The notes below the pieces were generated by a model. It searched no databases, had not been told where the DNA came from, and saw only the letters and a program-made list of their open reading frames with translations. The position numbers were made by a program, and so were the translations under genes. Source: CAVZZG01 sp963779685 (GTDB lineage Bacteria > Actinomycetota > Thermoleophilia > Gaiellales > F1-60-MAGs149). From it: a stretch of 64,000 bases of DNA. The DNA lies in the NCBI GenBank assembly GCA_963779685.1, contig CAVZZG010000003.1, forward strand, positions 868,001 through 932,000. The letters run 5' to 3'. Positions 50,379 through 59,926 of this stretch are shown in pieces (the first letter of the stretch is position 1; the number at the start of each line of letters is the position of its first letter).

Positions 50379-52325
50379 TCAGGCGCACGCGCCCGGCTGC
50401 GGCCTGACCCGGAGCGCCGGCGAAGGCGCGCTGAGCCAGCCGAGCACGCGCTGCACGGCGACGACCGTGATGACGGCGGTGCGGCAGGGATCGATCCGGC
50501 CGACCCGGATGTGCGAGCTGGCGGTCGTCGTCGCCACCAGCCGCGCCCGCGCATGGGCGTAGGCGAGGTAGACGCGATACCCCGTGGCCCCGGGGCTGTT
50601 CGAGGTGAACCGGACTCGCCCGTTGCGGAGCGCAGGCCGGCCGGGTGGCTGATTTCGCTGCTTGAGCCCGTCCATGCCGGTGGGCGCGCCGTCGCCACCC
50701 GCCGTCGACAGGTAGCGGGTGGCGTCGAACGGGTCGGACCCCGACCAGGACCTGACCGCGCCGCCGGCGCCGCCGGCACCCCCGCGATCGCCGTAGAACC
50801 CGCCGCCGCCACCGGTCGCGAACAGCCCGGCGATTGGACCGATGCGCGCGCCGAGGAGGTCGACCGCGCCTGCGCGGCCCCCGGTACCGGCCTTGGCCGC
50901 TGCGCCGTCGGCGCCACCGCCACCGCCGTTGCGGATGACACCGCTCACGACCAGGACACCGTAGCCCGCGTCGAGCACGACGGCGCCGCCGGGGCCGCCG
51001 GCCGGCGCGGGGTCGTCGCTCGATCGTGCGTCCGCGCCCCGGGCGTCGATGCCGCCGGCTACCACCAGGCCGTGCCCGCCCCGCAGCGTCACCGCTCCCG
51101 CGGCGGCGCCGGCCACGCCGGGTCCGGTCGAACCACCTCCGCCAGCCGTCAGCACCTCGCCGGTGTGCACCGCGGCGCCGAGCACGGTGAGCCGGCCACC
51201 GGCGCCTCCCGGGCCTGCACCGTCCCCGGCGTTGCCGCCGTAGGCAGCGAGTCTGCCGGTGGTCACGGCGCCGGACCCGCGGATGTCGGTCGAGCCGCCC
51301 GCACCGCCGGCGGTGGAGGTGGCGTCCGCGCCGCCGTTGCCGCCCTGCAGCCACAGGTCGCCGGTATCGATCGTGCGGCCGTACAACACCACCGCCGCGC
51401 CGGTTCCACCCGCGTGGACCGCAGAGCCGCCCCGGCCGTAGACGTTGCCGACCCGGACGTCCCCGGCGGCGCGGAGGTCGAGGTTCCCGCCGGGGGCGCC
51501 GGTGGTGCCGTCGCCGTCGGGGCCGTCCATGCCCACGTCGCCGATGGCGACGGAGCCCGTCGCGCGGATGCGCAGCAGCCCGGTCGTCCCGGCCGGAACG
51601 GTCGTGCCACGGCCGCCGTTGACGGCAATCGAACCGGCATTCACACGGCGGCCTTCCAGGCGCACGTGGCCACCCCGTCCCGGGGCCGTGGTCGCATCGC
51701 CGTCACCGCCTCCGGCGTCGATCGCGCCGCTGCGCACGTCGCCGGTTGCGAGCAGCGAGACGTCGCCGGCGCCGTTCGCGTTCGACTGGTAGCCGGGCTG
51801 GACGAAGATCTCCCCGGTCGTGATGGTCGCGCCCGAGATCGTGACGGAGCCGTTCGGCGCGTACACGTCGCCCACGACGGCGTCCGCCCTGGCCACGATC
51901 GTGAGGGCGCCGGACGCGGCGGCGTGCCCCGCGGTGTCGACGCCGCCGCCCACGGAGACGCGCGACCCGCGCAGGGTCAGGCTCCCGGCGGCATGGCCGT
52001 CGCCGGACGAGCCCTCGAGGTCGACGCCGTTCGCGAGCTCGACCGCACCGGTGGCGCGGATCTCGAGCGACCGGCCGTCGCCGCAGAGGTTGTCCGGGCA
52101 GCCGTCGACGTAGGCATTCGGCCCGATGTAGACGGAGCCGGCGACGAGCACGCCGTCGCCGGCCAGCACGACCCCGGAGTCGATGTACACCGTGCCGTAG
52201 GTGGCGGTGCCGCTGAGCGTGAGCGGCGGGTCGCCGTCCAGGAGGTACAGGTCGGGCGCGGCCTGGGCCGGCGCCGGCAGCGCGAGCGCGGCGAGGACGA
52301 CCAGACCGGTGAGGCGACGGCGCAT
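50379..52325 (-). CDS. Glycine-rich exported repeat protein
   Basis: A 648-residue secreted protein. A signal peptide (about 1-24, ending PAQA) leads a long central region (about 30-540) rich in Gly, Ala, Thr and Val. It consists of short repeats alternating GG, ATG and VxxG elements, with recurring phrases like GGNGGADAT and GGAGGAV, suggesting a right-handed beta-helix or similar stacked fold. The last 90 residues resemble a fibronectin-type domain (VRFTSNSPGATGYRVYLAY). The ATG has GAGAGG upstream. There is no anchor. It lies just upstream of ureAB but is not obviously related to urea metabolism. Confidence 0.72.
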   Translation of the reverse strand: MRRRLTGLVVLAALALPAPAQAAPDLYLLDGDPPLTLSGTATYGTVYIDSGVVLAGDGVLVAGSVYIGPNAYVDGCPDNLCGDGRSLEIRATGAVELANGVDLEGSSGDGHAAGSLTLRGSRVSVGGGVDTAGHAAASGALTIVARADAVVGDVYAPNGSVTISGATITTGEIFVQPGYQSNANGAGDVSLLATGDVRSGAIDAGGGDGDATTAPGRGGHVRLEGRRVNAGSIAVNGGRGTTVPAGTTGLLRIRATGSVAIGDVGMDGPDGDGTTGAPGGNLDLRAAGDVRVGNVYGRGGSAVHAGGTGAAVVLYGRTIDTGDLWLQGGNGGADATSTAGGAGGSTDIRGSGAVTTGRLAAYGGNAGDGAGPGGAGGRLTVLGAAVHTGEVLTAGGGGSTGPGVAGAAAGAVTLRGGHGLVVAGGIDARGADARSSDDPAPAGGPGGAVVLDAGYGVLVVSGVIRNGGGGGADGAAAKAGTGGRAGAVDLLGARIGPIAGLFATGGGGGFYGDRGGAGGAGGAVRSWSGSDPFDATRYLSTAGGDGAPTGMDGLKQRNQPPGRPALRNGRVRFTSNSPGATGYRVYLAYAHARARLVATTTASSHIRVGRIDPCRTAVITVVAVQRVLGWLSAPSPALRVRPQPGACA

Positions 52326-52460
52326 CCTCTCACCAAAGCAGAATGCGCGGTCTACGTGAGGGCCCGAACCGGGGAGCGGGCTGCGTTTGCGGAGCCGATC
52401 GCGATCGTGCACCCTCCAGCCGCGCATCCAGTCAACCTCGACGAGAGGAACGGGTCCGAC

Positions 52461-52841
52461 GTGAGCGACATCCTGAAGGACTTCAAGGCATTTCTGATGC
52501 AGGGCAACCTGGTCGTGCTCGCGGTCGCCTTCGTCATCGGCGGTGCCTTCGCGGCGCTCGTGACGTCGTTCGTCAAGGACCTCGTGACGCCGGTCATCGG
52601 CGCGATCTTCGGGAAGACGGACTTCAGCGCCCTGAGCTTCACCATCCACAACTCGGTGTTCCGCTACGGCTCGTTCCTGAATGCGCTGATCACCTTCGTG
52701 TCGATCGCCGCGGCCGTCTTCTTCTTCATCGTGAAGCCCTACGAGATGGTCCAGGCCCGGAAGCAGGCAGAGGAGCCGGCAGGGCCGAGCGATGAGGAGC
52801 GCCGCCACCAGGAGTTGCTGGCGGCCCTCCGGGCGCGCTAG
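52461..52841 (+). CDS. mscL: Large-conductance mechanosensitive channel
   Basis: A 126-residue channel that releases solutes under hypoosmotic shock. The amphipathic N-terminus (DILKDFKAFLMQGN), first pore helix (about 15-40, AVAFVIGGAFAALVTSFVKD), loop and second helix (about 70-95) match the family, and a charged C-terminal helix follows. The start is a GTG at 52461 with GAGAGGAA upstream, which fits the family's length. The stop lies 4 nt before the end of the convergent ileS gene. Confidence 0.94.
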   Translation: MSDILKDFKAFLMQGNLVVLAVAFVIGGAFAALVTSFVKDLVTPVIGAIFGKTDFSALSFTIHNSVFRYGSFLNALITFVSIAAAVFFFIVKPYEMVQARKQAEEPAGPSDEERRHQELLAALRAR

Positions 52842-52845
52842 CGCC

Positions 52846-55800
52846 CTAGGAACCCGCGGAGACCTCGATCGCGACGGAGATCTCGGCGCCGTCGAGGGAC
52901 AGCGAGCCGCCGCCGGCGGCCCCCTCCTCGATCGCGAGGGCCAGCACCTCGGCGGCGATCCAGGCGCCGTGCCGTGCGACGACGCGCCGCCCGCGCTCGT
53001 TGGCGGCGTAGGTGACGTCGATCCGGTCGGTGATGGCGAGGCCGGCGTCGCGCCGCAACGACTGCACCAGGTGCACGAGGTCGCGCGCAATGCCCTCGTC
53101 GACCAGTTCCTCGTCGAGCGTCGTGTCCACGCCGACGGCGATGGCGCCCTCGTGCTCGACGGTCAGACCCGCCTTGGGCGTCACGCGCTCCTCGTACTCC
53201 TCGGCCGACAGCGTCCACTCGCCCACCTGCACCACGTCGCCGTCGCGGGTGAACGCCCCCTCGCGCAGCAGGCGCTGCACCTCGGGCACGGCCTTGCCGA
53301 GTCGTTTCCCGACCGCGCGGAAGTTCGGCTGCAGCTCGACGTGGACGATCTCGGCGGCGTCGGCCACCACCCGCACCGTCTTCACGTTCAGCTCCGCCGC
53401 GATCTCGGCGGCGTGCTCCTCGAGCCCGCGCCGCAGCGAGTCGGGCGCGGCGATGACGGCCTCGCGGAGCGGCTGGCGGAGCTTCGAGACCGGCGGTCCG
53501 GCCTTCGACCGTGCGGCCCGGCCCAGCCGGATCGCCGTCTGGGTGGACGCGATCGCCACGACGAGATCGGGGTCGGCCAGCGCGGCCACCGGGGCAGGGA
53601 ACGGAGCCAGGTGCACCGACACCGGCGCGTCGGGCGACTGGTCGCGCACGAGGGTCTGCCAGAGCTCCTCGGCCAGGAACGGCATCGCCGGCGCGATCAG
53701 CCCGGCAACCTGCACCAGGCAGTACCAGAGCGTGCGGAAGGCGGCCTGCTTGTCGGCGTCGTCGGGCCCCTTCCAGAAACGAGCCCGGGAACCGCGGATG
53801 TACCAGTTCGAGAGGTCGTCGATGAACGACTCGACCGCCCGCACGTATGCCGGCGACCAGTAGCCGTCGAGCGCGGCCCGCGCGTCCTCGGCCGTCTGCT
53901 GCGCGCGCGCCACGATCCACCGGTCGAGCGGCGTCAGCGTCGGCGGCCCCTCGGCGAGGTCGGCGTAGTTGGGCCGGAACGCGTCGACCTCGGCGTACTG
54001 CACGAAGAACCGGTACGAGTTCCAGAGCGTCAGCAGGCGCCGCTTGACGTCGTCGGCGGGGCCGTAGCCGAACCGCATGTTCATGCCGGGCGTCTGCGCC
54101 GCGAACATCCACCGCATCACGTCGGCGCCCATCTTCTCGGCCGCGTCCTCGAACCAGATCGCGTTGCCCCACGACTTGTGCATGGGCCGGTTCTGCTCGT
54201 CCAACAGCTTCTCGTAGCCCAGCACGCGGCGATACGGCGCCTTGCCGATCAGGGCCACGCTCATGAACAGCTGCGAGTAGAACCAGAGCCGGATCTGCTC
54301 GCGCATCTCCGAGATCCAGTCGGCCGGGAACCACTTCTCCCAGTACGCGTGATCGGGCAGGTCGGCCTTCGTCAGGCCCTCGCCGGCACCCCGCGCGTAG
54401 CCGCCCTCCTCGTAGACGTCCCGGCCCCAGCCGAGCGTCGCGAACGGCACGATGCCCGCGTCCAGCCAGCAGTCGCCGACCTCGGTGATGCGCTCGGCGA
54501 TCTCGCCGTCATCGGTGCGGATGCGGACGGCGTCGACCCAGGGCCGGTGCAGCTCGGGCAGCGAGTCGACCACGTCGGGATCGACGGCCCGCTCCCGCAG
54601 TTCCTCGCGGGAGCCGATCACGGTCAGCTTGCCGGAGGGAGCGACGTAGAAGGGCAGCGGCAGTCCCCAGTAGCGCTTGCGGGAGATGCACCAGTCCCCC
54701 ATATTGCGGAGCCAGTCCTCCATCCGCTTGCCGTAGTAGTCCGGCGTCCACTCGACCTCCGCGTTGGCGGCGATCATCTGCTCGCGGACGCCGTCGGCGG
54801 AGATGAACCACTCGTCGACCACCCGGAAGATCAGCTCGGTGCCGCAGCGCCAGCAGGTCGGGTAGCGGTGCGTGATCTCGCCGGCCGCGAACAGCCGGCC
54901 CTTCTGGCCGAGGTCCTCGATGATCTGCTGGCGGGCGTCGGCGGTGTGCTCGCCGTGCAGCCAGCCGTACTCGGCGTAAAACGCCCCAGCGTCATCGACC
55001 GGCACCAGCACGGGCAGGCCGAGGTCGCGTCCGAGCGTGAAGTCCTCCTCGCCGCAGCCGGGCGCGATGTGGACGATGCCGGTGCCCTCGTCGGTCGCGA
55101 CCGCGTCCCAGGCGACGACGCGGTGCTCGACGCCCTGCTGGGCGGGTAGCTCGTCGAACGGCCCGCTATAGGCGCGCCCGACCAGGTCGGAGCCGGATGC
55201 CGTGCGCTCGACGCGCGCATCGGCGCCGAACACGTCCGCGACCCGCTCCGCCAGCACCCACGCGAGTCCCCGGCCGGCGCTCACGGCGGCGTACTCGCCG
55301 TCGGCCTTGACCGCGGCCGTGACGTTCGCGGGCAGCGTCCACGGCGTCGTCGTCCAGACCACCAGCGCCTCGTCCGGTGCGTCGAGCAGCGGCAGGTAGA
55401 CGTACAGCGACGGGTGGGTCAGGTCGCGGTAGCAGTCGGTGGCCGTCAGCTCGTGCTGGGACAGCGACGTACCGCACCGCGGGCACCAGATCATCGGCCG
55501 GTGACCCGTGTAGAGCCAGCCGGAGTCGGCGCACTTCTTCAGGAAGCGCCAGATGTACTCGATGTTCGGGTCGGTCATCGTGAAGTACGACCGCTCCCAG
55601 TCCATCCACATGCCGAGCCGTTTCGACTGGTCGGCCTGGATGGCCGAGTACTCGGCGACCCGGTCGCGGCAGGCGCGCATGAACTTGTCGAGCCCGTACC
55701 GCTCGATGTCCGGCTTCGAGTTGAGGCCGAGGGCCTTCTCGACCTCGACCTCGACCCACAGGCCCTGGCAGTCGAAACCGTTCTGATATCGCAGGTCGTG

Positions 55801-56034
55801 CCCGTCCATCGCCTTGTAGCGCTGGAAGAGGTCCTTCAGCGAGCGTCCCCAGGCGTGGTGGACGCCCATCTTGTTGTTGGCCGTGATCGGCCCGTCGATG
55901 AACGAGAACGGCGGGCCCCCCGCGATCTGATCCCGGAGCCGGCGAAAGGTGTCGTCGGCCTCCCACAGCGCGAGGATGGCGTGCTCGAGCGCGGGGTGAT
56001 CGGGCTTCTCGGCGACGCTGCGGTAGTTCGGCAT
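52846..56034 (-). CDS. ileS: Isoleucyl-tRNA synthetase with non-canonical HIGH and KMSKS motifs
   Basis: A 1062-residue class I synthetase charging tRNA-Ile. The HIGH site reads GVHH (57-60) and the KMSKS loop reads MHKS (618-621, in PMHKSWGN). The CP1 editing domain has the WTTTPWTLPANV hydrolytic-site motif, and two CxxC pairs (CPRCG and CWRCG) suggest zinc sites. A long C-terminal region carries the anticodon-binding domain and an extra DUF5915-like part. The ATG at 56034 follows GAGGA. The upstream region shows no convincing T-box, although isoleucine genes of actinobacteria often have one. Confidence 0.93.
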   Translation of the reverse strand: MPNYRSVAEKPDHPALEHAILALWEADDTFRRLRDQIAGGPPFSFIDGPITANNKMGVHHAWGRSLKDLFQRYKAMDGHDLRYQNGFDCQGLWVEVEVEKALGLNSKPDIERYGLDKFMRACRDRVAEYSAIQADQSKRLGMWMDWERSYFTMTDPNIEYIWRFLKKCADSGWLYTGHRPMIWCPRCGTSLSQHELTATDCYRDLTHPSLYVYLPLLDAPDEALVVWTTTPWTLPANVTAAVKADGEYAAVSAGRGLAWVLAERVADVFGADARVERTASGSDLVGRAYSGPFDELPAQQGVEHRVVAWDAVATDEGTGIVHIAPGCGEEDFTLGRDLGLPVLVPVDDAGAFYAEYGWLHGEHTADARQQIIEDLGQKGRLFAAGEITHRYPTCWRCGTELIFRVVDEWFISADGVREQMIAANAEVEWTPDYYGKRMEDWLRNMGDWCISRKRYWGLPLPFYVAPSGKLTVIGSREELRERAVDPDVVDSLPELHRPWVDAVRIRTDDGEIAERITEVGDCWLDAGIVPFATLGWGRDVYEEGGYARGAGEGLTKADLPDHAYWEKWFPADWISEMREQIRLWFYSQLFMSVALIGKAPYRRVLGYEKLLDEQNRPMHKSWGNAIWFEDAAEKMGADVMRWMFAAQTPGMNMRFGYGPADDVKRRLLTLWNSYRFFVQYAEVDAFRPNYADLAEGPPTLTPLDRWIVARAQQTAEDARAALDGYWSPAYVRAVESFIDDLSNWYIRGSRARFWKGPDDADKQAAFRTLWYCLVQVAGLIAPAMPFLAEELWQTLVRDQSPDAPVSVHLAPFPAPVAALADPDLVVAIASTQTAIRLGRAARSKAGPPVSKLRQPLREAVIAAPDSLRRGLEEHAAEIAAELNVKTVRVVADAAEIVHVELQPNFRAVGKRLGKAVPEVQRLLREGAFTRDGDVVQVGEWTLSAEEYEERVTPKAGLTVEHEGAIAVGVDTTLDEELVDEGIARDLVHLVQSLRRDAGLAITDRIDVTYAANERGRRVVARHGAWIAAEVLALAIEEGAAGGGSLSLDGAEISVAIEVSAGS

Positions 56035-56267
56035 GGATCCTCGTGACGGCGGGCCCCAAGCGTGCCACACGGCTCCCTGAACAGCGGCAACAGCCCGAGG
56101 GGTGAGATGACGGGCCGGTGGATCACCCGTTCGGCACGGGAAAACCGTGCAAATCCTGCAGATTCTGCGTTCGGGCCTGGAAGGCGATCGCCGAGCCCGA
56201 ACGTACCATGGGAAGTACGACCGGCCGACGTGCGCCGTGGCGGGCGCCGCCGTTCCCGGTCCGCTAC

Positions 56268-58928
56268 ATGCTCGCCAGATGCGTCACCCTCATCCTGGCT
56301 GCGGCGGCCTTCAGCCCCGCGGCATCACTCGCGGATCCACCGACACCGGATCCTACGAGCCCCGTGACGCAGTTCGACGCCACATCGACTGAGCAGCATG
56401 CACAACTCGATCCCTCGGTCGCCAGCGACCCGTCGACGAGCCAGGCCAGCCCGGGAGGACGCACCCGGGTGCTGGCAGCCACCGACTGGTCAGGCGGCAC
56501 AGCGAGGATCGGGATCTGGCGGACCACGGACGGCGGCGCCTCGTCGGCCGGCGTGAGCTCCTGGGCGTTCCTCGGGTTCCTCACGGCCAGCAATGGCGCC
56601 AGCGGCGCCCTCGCCTCGGTCGCGTGGGGCGATCCCGCCACGGATCCCGGGCGGCTCTACTCGGTGTGGCTCGGGCGTTCGTCCGCGCCGAACGCACCCT
56701 GCGACAGCGGCAGCGGCCTGTACCTGAACACCTGGCAGACCGACCAGACGTTCCCACTGCCCATCGCCAGCCACATCGCGGGCACCGGGAACAGTCCGCC
56801 GACCGTGACCGACCCGTACGCGACCACGTGGCCCTCGCTCGCCGTGGACGACTCCACGACGACATCGGAGGGTCAGCCGATCGTCGCGTACGAGAAGGTC
56901 ACCTACACCAGCGGCACCTGCGGATCAGGGGCGACGACCCACGAGATCGAGCTCCAGTCGCGCGCGGATGACCTGACCGCCTTCGCGAGCGACTCGCTGC
57001 ATGGCGTCGAGGACGCGTACCGACCGGATATCGTCGCGATTCCCGGCCCGCTGCCCGCCGTCGCAGTCGCGTACCTCCACGACCCTGCGGGCGGCCCGGC
57101 CACGATCGACGTCGCGACCTGCTCCCGCGCCGATCCAGCCGACATCGGCTGGGACTGCAGCGCGGCGGACACGGTGTCCCCCGCCGCGTTCACCCCCTTG
57201 CCGGCCACCGTCCAGGTCGGGTCGGCGACGGTGGCCTCGGCCACCGCGCCGTCCATCGCCCGGGCGCCGAACGGGTCGCTCCACGTCACGTTCGCCGGAC
57301 TGGTGGCCGGGCAGCCGACGATCTTCTACACCTACTCGAACCCGGCCCGCACCACCTGGTCGATCCCGGTCGCGCTCTCATCGCCGGCGACGCAGCTGAT
57401 GCCGTCGGTCGCGATCGGCCTCGGCGGGCGCGCGGACATCTCGTACCTCGACTGGCGCGACGACACGCATGGCACGGGCGTGTTCCGGGCCTTCCAGACC
57501 TCGTTCATCGGCGACGCCAACGCCGGGCCGCCACGCCACGGCAGCGACGTCCCGCTCACCGACACGACGTCCGCGCTGCCGTCGGTCGCGAGCGTCAAGA
57601 CCGTCGGGCTGCGGATCGCCTCGCAGACGCTCACGGACACGATGCCGGCCGCCGTGAAGCGCAGCGGGCACGGCTTCGCCTACTGGCCGCAGGCGGGTGG
57701 CTCGCAGGGCGAGGGCGACATCTACGAGGGCGACGTCTGGCACGGGCTGAGCGTGCCGTCGCTGCCGACGCAGGCGCCGGGCGAGTCGCAGCCGGTGGGC
57801 AAGAACGTGAGCACCGACCTGACGTCGTGGCTGACGCCGGCCGACCCGGACGGCGATCCGGTGCTCGTCTCCGTGACCGGCGGGCCTGCACCGGGAGCCC
57901 TGGCCGGGAGCGTCTACACGCCACAGCACTCGTACGTCGGCGCCGACTCGTTCGTGATCCACGCCAACGACTTCTACAACCTCGAGACGACGCTCACCCA
58001 CCGGCTCGACGTCGTCGATCAGGCACCCGTGTTCGACCCGGTCGACCCGGTCGGCATCGACGAGGGCGGCGCGCCGGTCTTGATCCCGATCTCGGCCGTC
58101 GATCCCGATCCCGCCGATCCGGTGAGGTACACGCTGAACCCCGTCCCGTCGCAGCTGCAGGGCCACGTCGTACTGGTCCCGGGGTTCGTGCGGGTCGAGA
58201 TCCCGACCGGCTACCGCCCACTGGCGCCGATCGAGGTTGACGTGACCGCCACCGACACCACCACGCCGCCCGCCCATGCCGCCTCGACGATCCTGCCCAT
58301 CAGCGTGACGGTGCGGCCGCACCTGCTCGCCCCGACGGTGTCGCTGACGGCGGATCCGCCGTCGGGGACGGTCGTGCACTTCAGAGCGAGCCCCGACTGG
58401 AGCGATCAGGCCGCCGTCTGTATCACGACCGGTGCCTGCAGCTACAGCTACCACTGGGATTTCGGCGGGCCCACCCGCGTGACGACCGTGCCCACCACGA
58501 CGCAATCCTTCCCCATCGGGAACCAACTCGTGTCCGTGTTCGTCACGGTCGAGGGTTACGCCGGCGGCGCAGTCCCTCCGTCAGCAGTCGCGACGAAGGC
58601 GGTACCGATCGCCCCGGACGGCCGGACGCTGTTCCAGGTGAGAGGCGCGCACACCGTGCGCGGGTTCCTCAGCCTCTACGTCCGCTCGCGGGCCTCGCTG
58701 ACGCTGACGCTGACCGTTCGGGGCAGTGGGAACACGGCGACGCCTCCGAAACCCGTGGCCGTCGTCGCCGGGAGCGGCGGCAGCTACGGCGTGTGGAAGC
58801 GTGTCTCGATCGACGTCCGCAAGGTCAAGGGGCGCGTCGGGACGCTGACCGTCTGGAGCGGCGCGGCCCTGGCGGCGGGACAGCCATCGCCCACGGCCGT
58901 CCGCATCCGCGTCTGGCTCAACGTCTAG
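56268..58928 (+). CDS. Exported multi-domain protein with propeller, Ig-like and PKD-like regions
   Basis: A secreted protein of 886 residues. I chose the ATG at 56268, which begins the signal peptide directly (ARCVTLILAAAAFSPAASLA); an in-frame ATG at 56208 is possible and would give a longer N-region. Residues about 60-480 look like a sialidase/BNR-type beta-propeller. Three Ig-like units follow (about 500-720), then a PKD-like unit with YSYHWDFGGP, and a beta-sandwich C-terminus. The catalytic residues of true sialidases are not evident. No wall-anchor motif is seen. Confidence 0.72.
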   Translation: MLARCVTLILAAAAFSPAASLADPPTPDPTSPVTQFDATSTEQHAQLDPSVASDPSTSQASPGGRTRVLAATDWSGGTARIGIWRTTDGGASSAGVSSWAFLGFLTASNGASGALASVAWGDPATDPGRLYSVWLGRSSAPNAPCDSGSGLYLNTWQTDQTFPLPIASHIAGTGNSPPTVTDPYATTWPSLAVDDSTTTSEGQPIVAYEKVTYTSGTCGSGATTHEIELQSRADDLTAFASDSLHGVEDAYRPDIVAIPGPLPAVAVAYLHDPAGGPATIDVATCSRADPADIGWDCSAADTVSPAAFTPLPATVQVGSATVASATAPSIARAPNGSLHVTFAGLVAGQPTIFYTYSNPARTTWSIPVALSSPATQLMPSVAIGLGGRADISYLDWRDDTHGTGVFRAFQTSFIGDANAGPPRHGSDVPLTDTTSALPSVASVKTVGLRIASQTLTDTMPAAVKRSGHGFAYWPQAGGSQGEGDIYEGDVWHGLSVPSLPTQAPGESQPVGKNVSTDLTSWLTPADPDGDPVLVSVTGGPAPGALAGSVYTPQHSYVGADSFVIHANDFYNLETTLTHRLDVVDQAPVFDPVDPVGIDEGGAPVLIPISAVDPDPADPVRYTLNPVPSQLQGHVVLVPGFVRVEIPTGYRPLAPIEVDVTATDTTTPPAHAASTILPISVTVRPHLLAPTVSLTADPPSGTVVHFRASPDWSDQAAVCITTGACSYSYHWDFGGPTRVTTVPTTTQSFPIGNQLVSVFVTVEGYAGGAVPPSAVATKAVPIAPDGRTLFQVRGAHTVRGFLSLYVRSRASLTLTLTVRGSGNTATPPKPVAVVAGSGGSYGVWKRVSIDVRKVKGRVGTLTVWSGAALAAGQPSPTAVRIRVWLNV

Positions 58929-59092
58929 TCCCCGCCGTAGCGGCGGAACTGGTCGCGGCACCAGTCGTCGAACGCGGCGTGGCGGGCCAGGTAGATCTCG
59001 AGCATGCGCAGGCCGCCTGCGAACCAGGCGTCGAAATCGTCCTCGTAGGCCAACTCGTCGGCCGTGAGGTCATGCCACTCCTGCCACTCCAT
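58925..59092 (-). CDS. Small acidic hypothetical protein
   Basis: A 55-residue protein rich in Trp, Asp and Arg. It has no hydrophobic segment. Its stop codon overlaps the stop of the convergent surface-protein gene. No Shine-Dalgarno sequence is clear before the ATG, so the start may be leaderless. I include it because the composition is protein-like and no larger gene explains the space; its function is unknown and the gene itself may be spurious. Confidence 0.4.
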   Translation of the reverse strand: MEWQEWHDLTADELAYEDDFDAWFAGGLRMLEIYLARHAAFDDWCRDQFRRYGGD

Positions 59093-59139
59093 GGGGCCAA
59101 CGGATTCTGCGTCATCGGCCGCGCTCCTGCATGCTGGGG

Positions 59140-59170
59140 TTGACGAGATGGGGGCCACCGCGCGTACGAT
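59140..59170 (+). promoter_or_regulatory. Sigma70-like promoter giving a leaderless start
   Basis: TTGACG (59140-59145), a 19-nt spacer and TACGAT (59165-59170) are followed after 6 nt by the GTG start at 59177. No Shine-Dalgarno sequence is present. Confidence 0.5.
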
Positions 59171-59176
59171 GTCCGG

Positions 59177-59872
59177 GTGCGTTCCCCAATGCTCGCGCTT
59201 GCGCTGCTCGCTCTGACTGCCGCGCCGGCCGCGGCGAGCTCCGTCTCGCTCGATGTCGGCGGCTCTCGCACGGCGCTCGGCAAACGCCTCGACGGCACCC
59301 TCCTGTATCAGACCTGGTACGGAAGCCAGGTCGTGCTCCAGGGCGTCGCCCTCAACGATGCCGGCTCGCCCGTGCCCGGCGGCACGCTCGTGCACCTCAC
59401 CATGCAGACCCATCCGGGCGACCCGATCGAACCGATCACGGACGTCGCCACCGCCGCGGACGGATCGTTCTCCCTGCCGATCGTGCCTGATCACGGACGT
59501 CGCTACCTCGCGCACGTCGACGCCGCGGCAGGCGTCACCGCGGCCGACGCCAACAGCGTGCGCATCTACGTCGCCCCGGCGCTCCGCCTCACGATGCCGC
59601 TGGCCCAGCGGGGGACGCGCTACCGCATCAGCGGCCGGCTCCCCGTGCCGAGCCCGCAGCAGGCCGGCCTGATCGTGGTCTCGCGCTGCAGCGACGCCGG
59701 ATTCGCCCACTGCCACCGGCTCGCGAGTCTCCGCATCCGCGCGGACGGCACCTGGCGGACGTCGGTCGTGCACGCGACCCACGGCCGCTACCGCTACGCC
59801 ATCGTCTTCGCGCCCGCCGACCGCGTCGTCTGGGCCTCCTCGAAGCTGCACCTCACGGTCAACTTCAAGTAA
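59177..59872 (+). CDS. Small exported Ig-like protein
   Basis: A 231-residue secreted protein. The signal peptide is about 1-20 (LALALLALTAAPAAA). The mature part looks like two beta-sandwich domains (about 25-120, with the carboxypeptidase-regulatory-like GSPVPGGTLVHLTM and AADGSFSLPIV, and 125-231). Two Cys in the second domain (near 175 and 182) could form a disulfide. It has no anchor and no catalytic motif. It is a separate transcription unit with its own promoter and a strong convergent terminator after it. Confidence 0.68.
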   Translation: MRSPMLALALLALTAAPAAASSVSLDVGGSRTALGKRLDGTLLYQTWYGSQVVLQGVALNDAGSPVPGGTLVHLTMQTHPGDPIEPITDVATAADGSFSLPIVPDHGRRYLAHVDAAAGVTAADANSVRIYVAPALRLTMPLAQRGTRYRISGRLPVPSPQQAGLIVVSRCSDAGFAHCHRLASLRIRADGTWRTSVVHATHGRYRYAIVFAPADRVVWASSKLHLTVNFK

Positions 59873-59879
59873 GGGCCCA

Positions 59880-59926
59880 TCTCGGTAGGTCGCGTCCGCT
59901 GCGACATCGCACGTCACCTACCGAGA
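59880..59926. terminator. Bidirectional terminator hairpin
   Basis: An 11-bp stem (TCTCGGTAGGT / ACCTACCGAGA) with a long GC-rich loop separates convergent genes. Flanking GGGCCC (59873-59878) and GGGCCC (59929-59934) can extend the stem past a short mismatch. The hairpin overlaps the last codons of the hydrolase gene. Confidence 0.6.

Noticed and set aside
56035..56210. Possible T-box leader upstream of ileS, suggested by a TGGCACGC stretch.
   Set aside because: The conserved TGGNACCGCG core is incomplete, the base expected to pair with the tRNA-Ile discriminator would be T, not C, and I could not place a Stem I with an isoleucine specifier.
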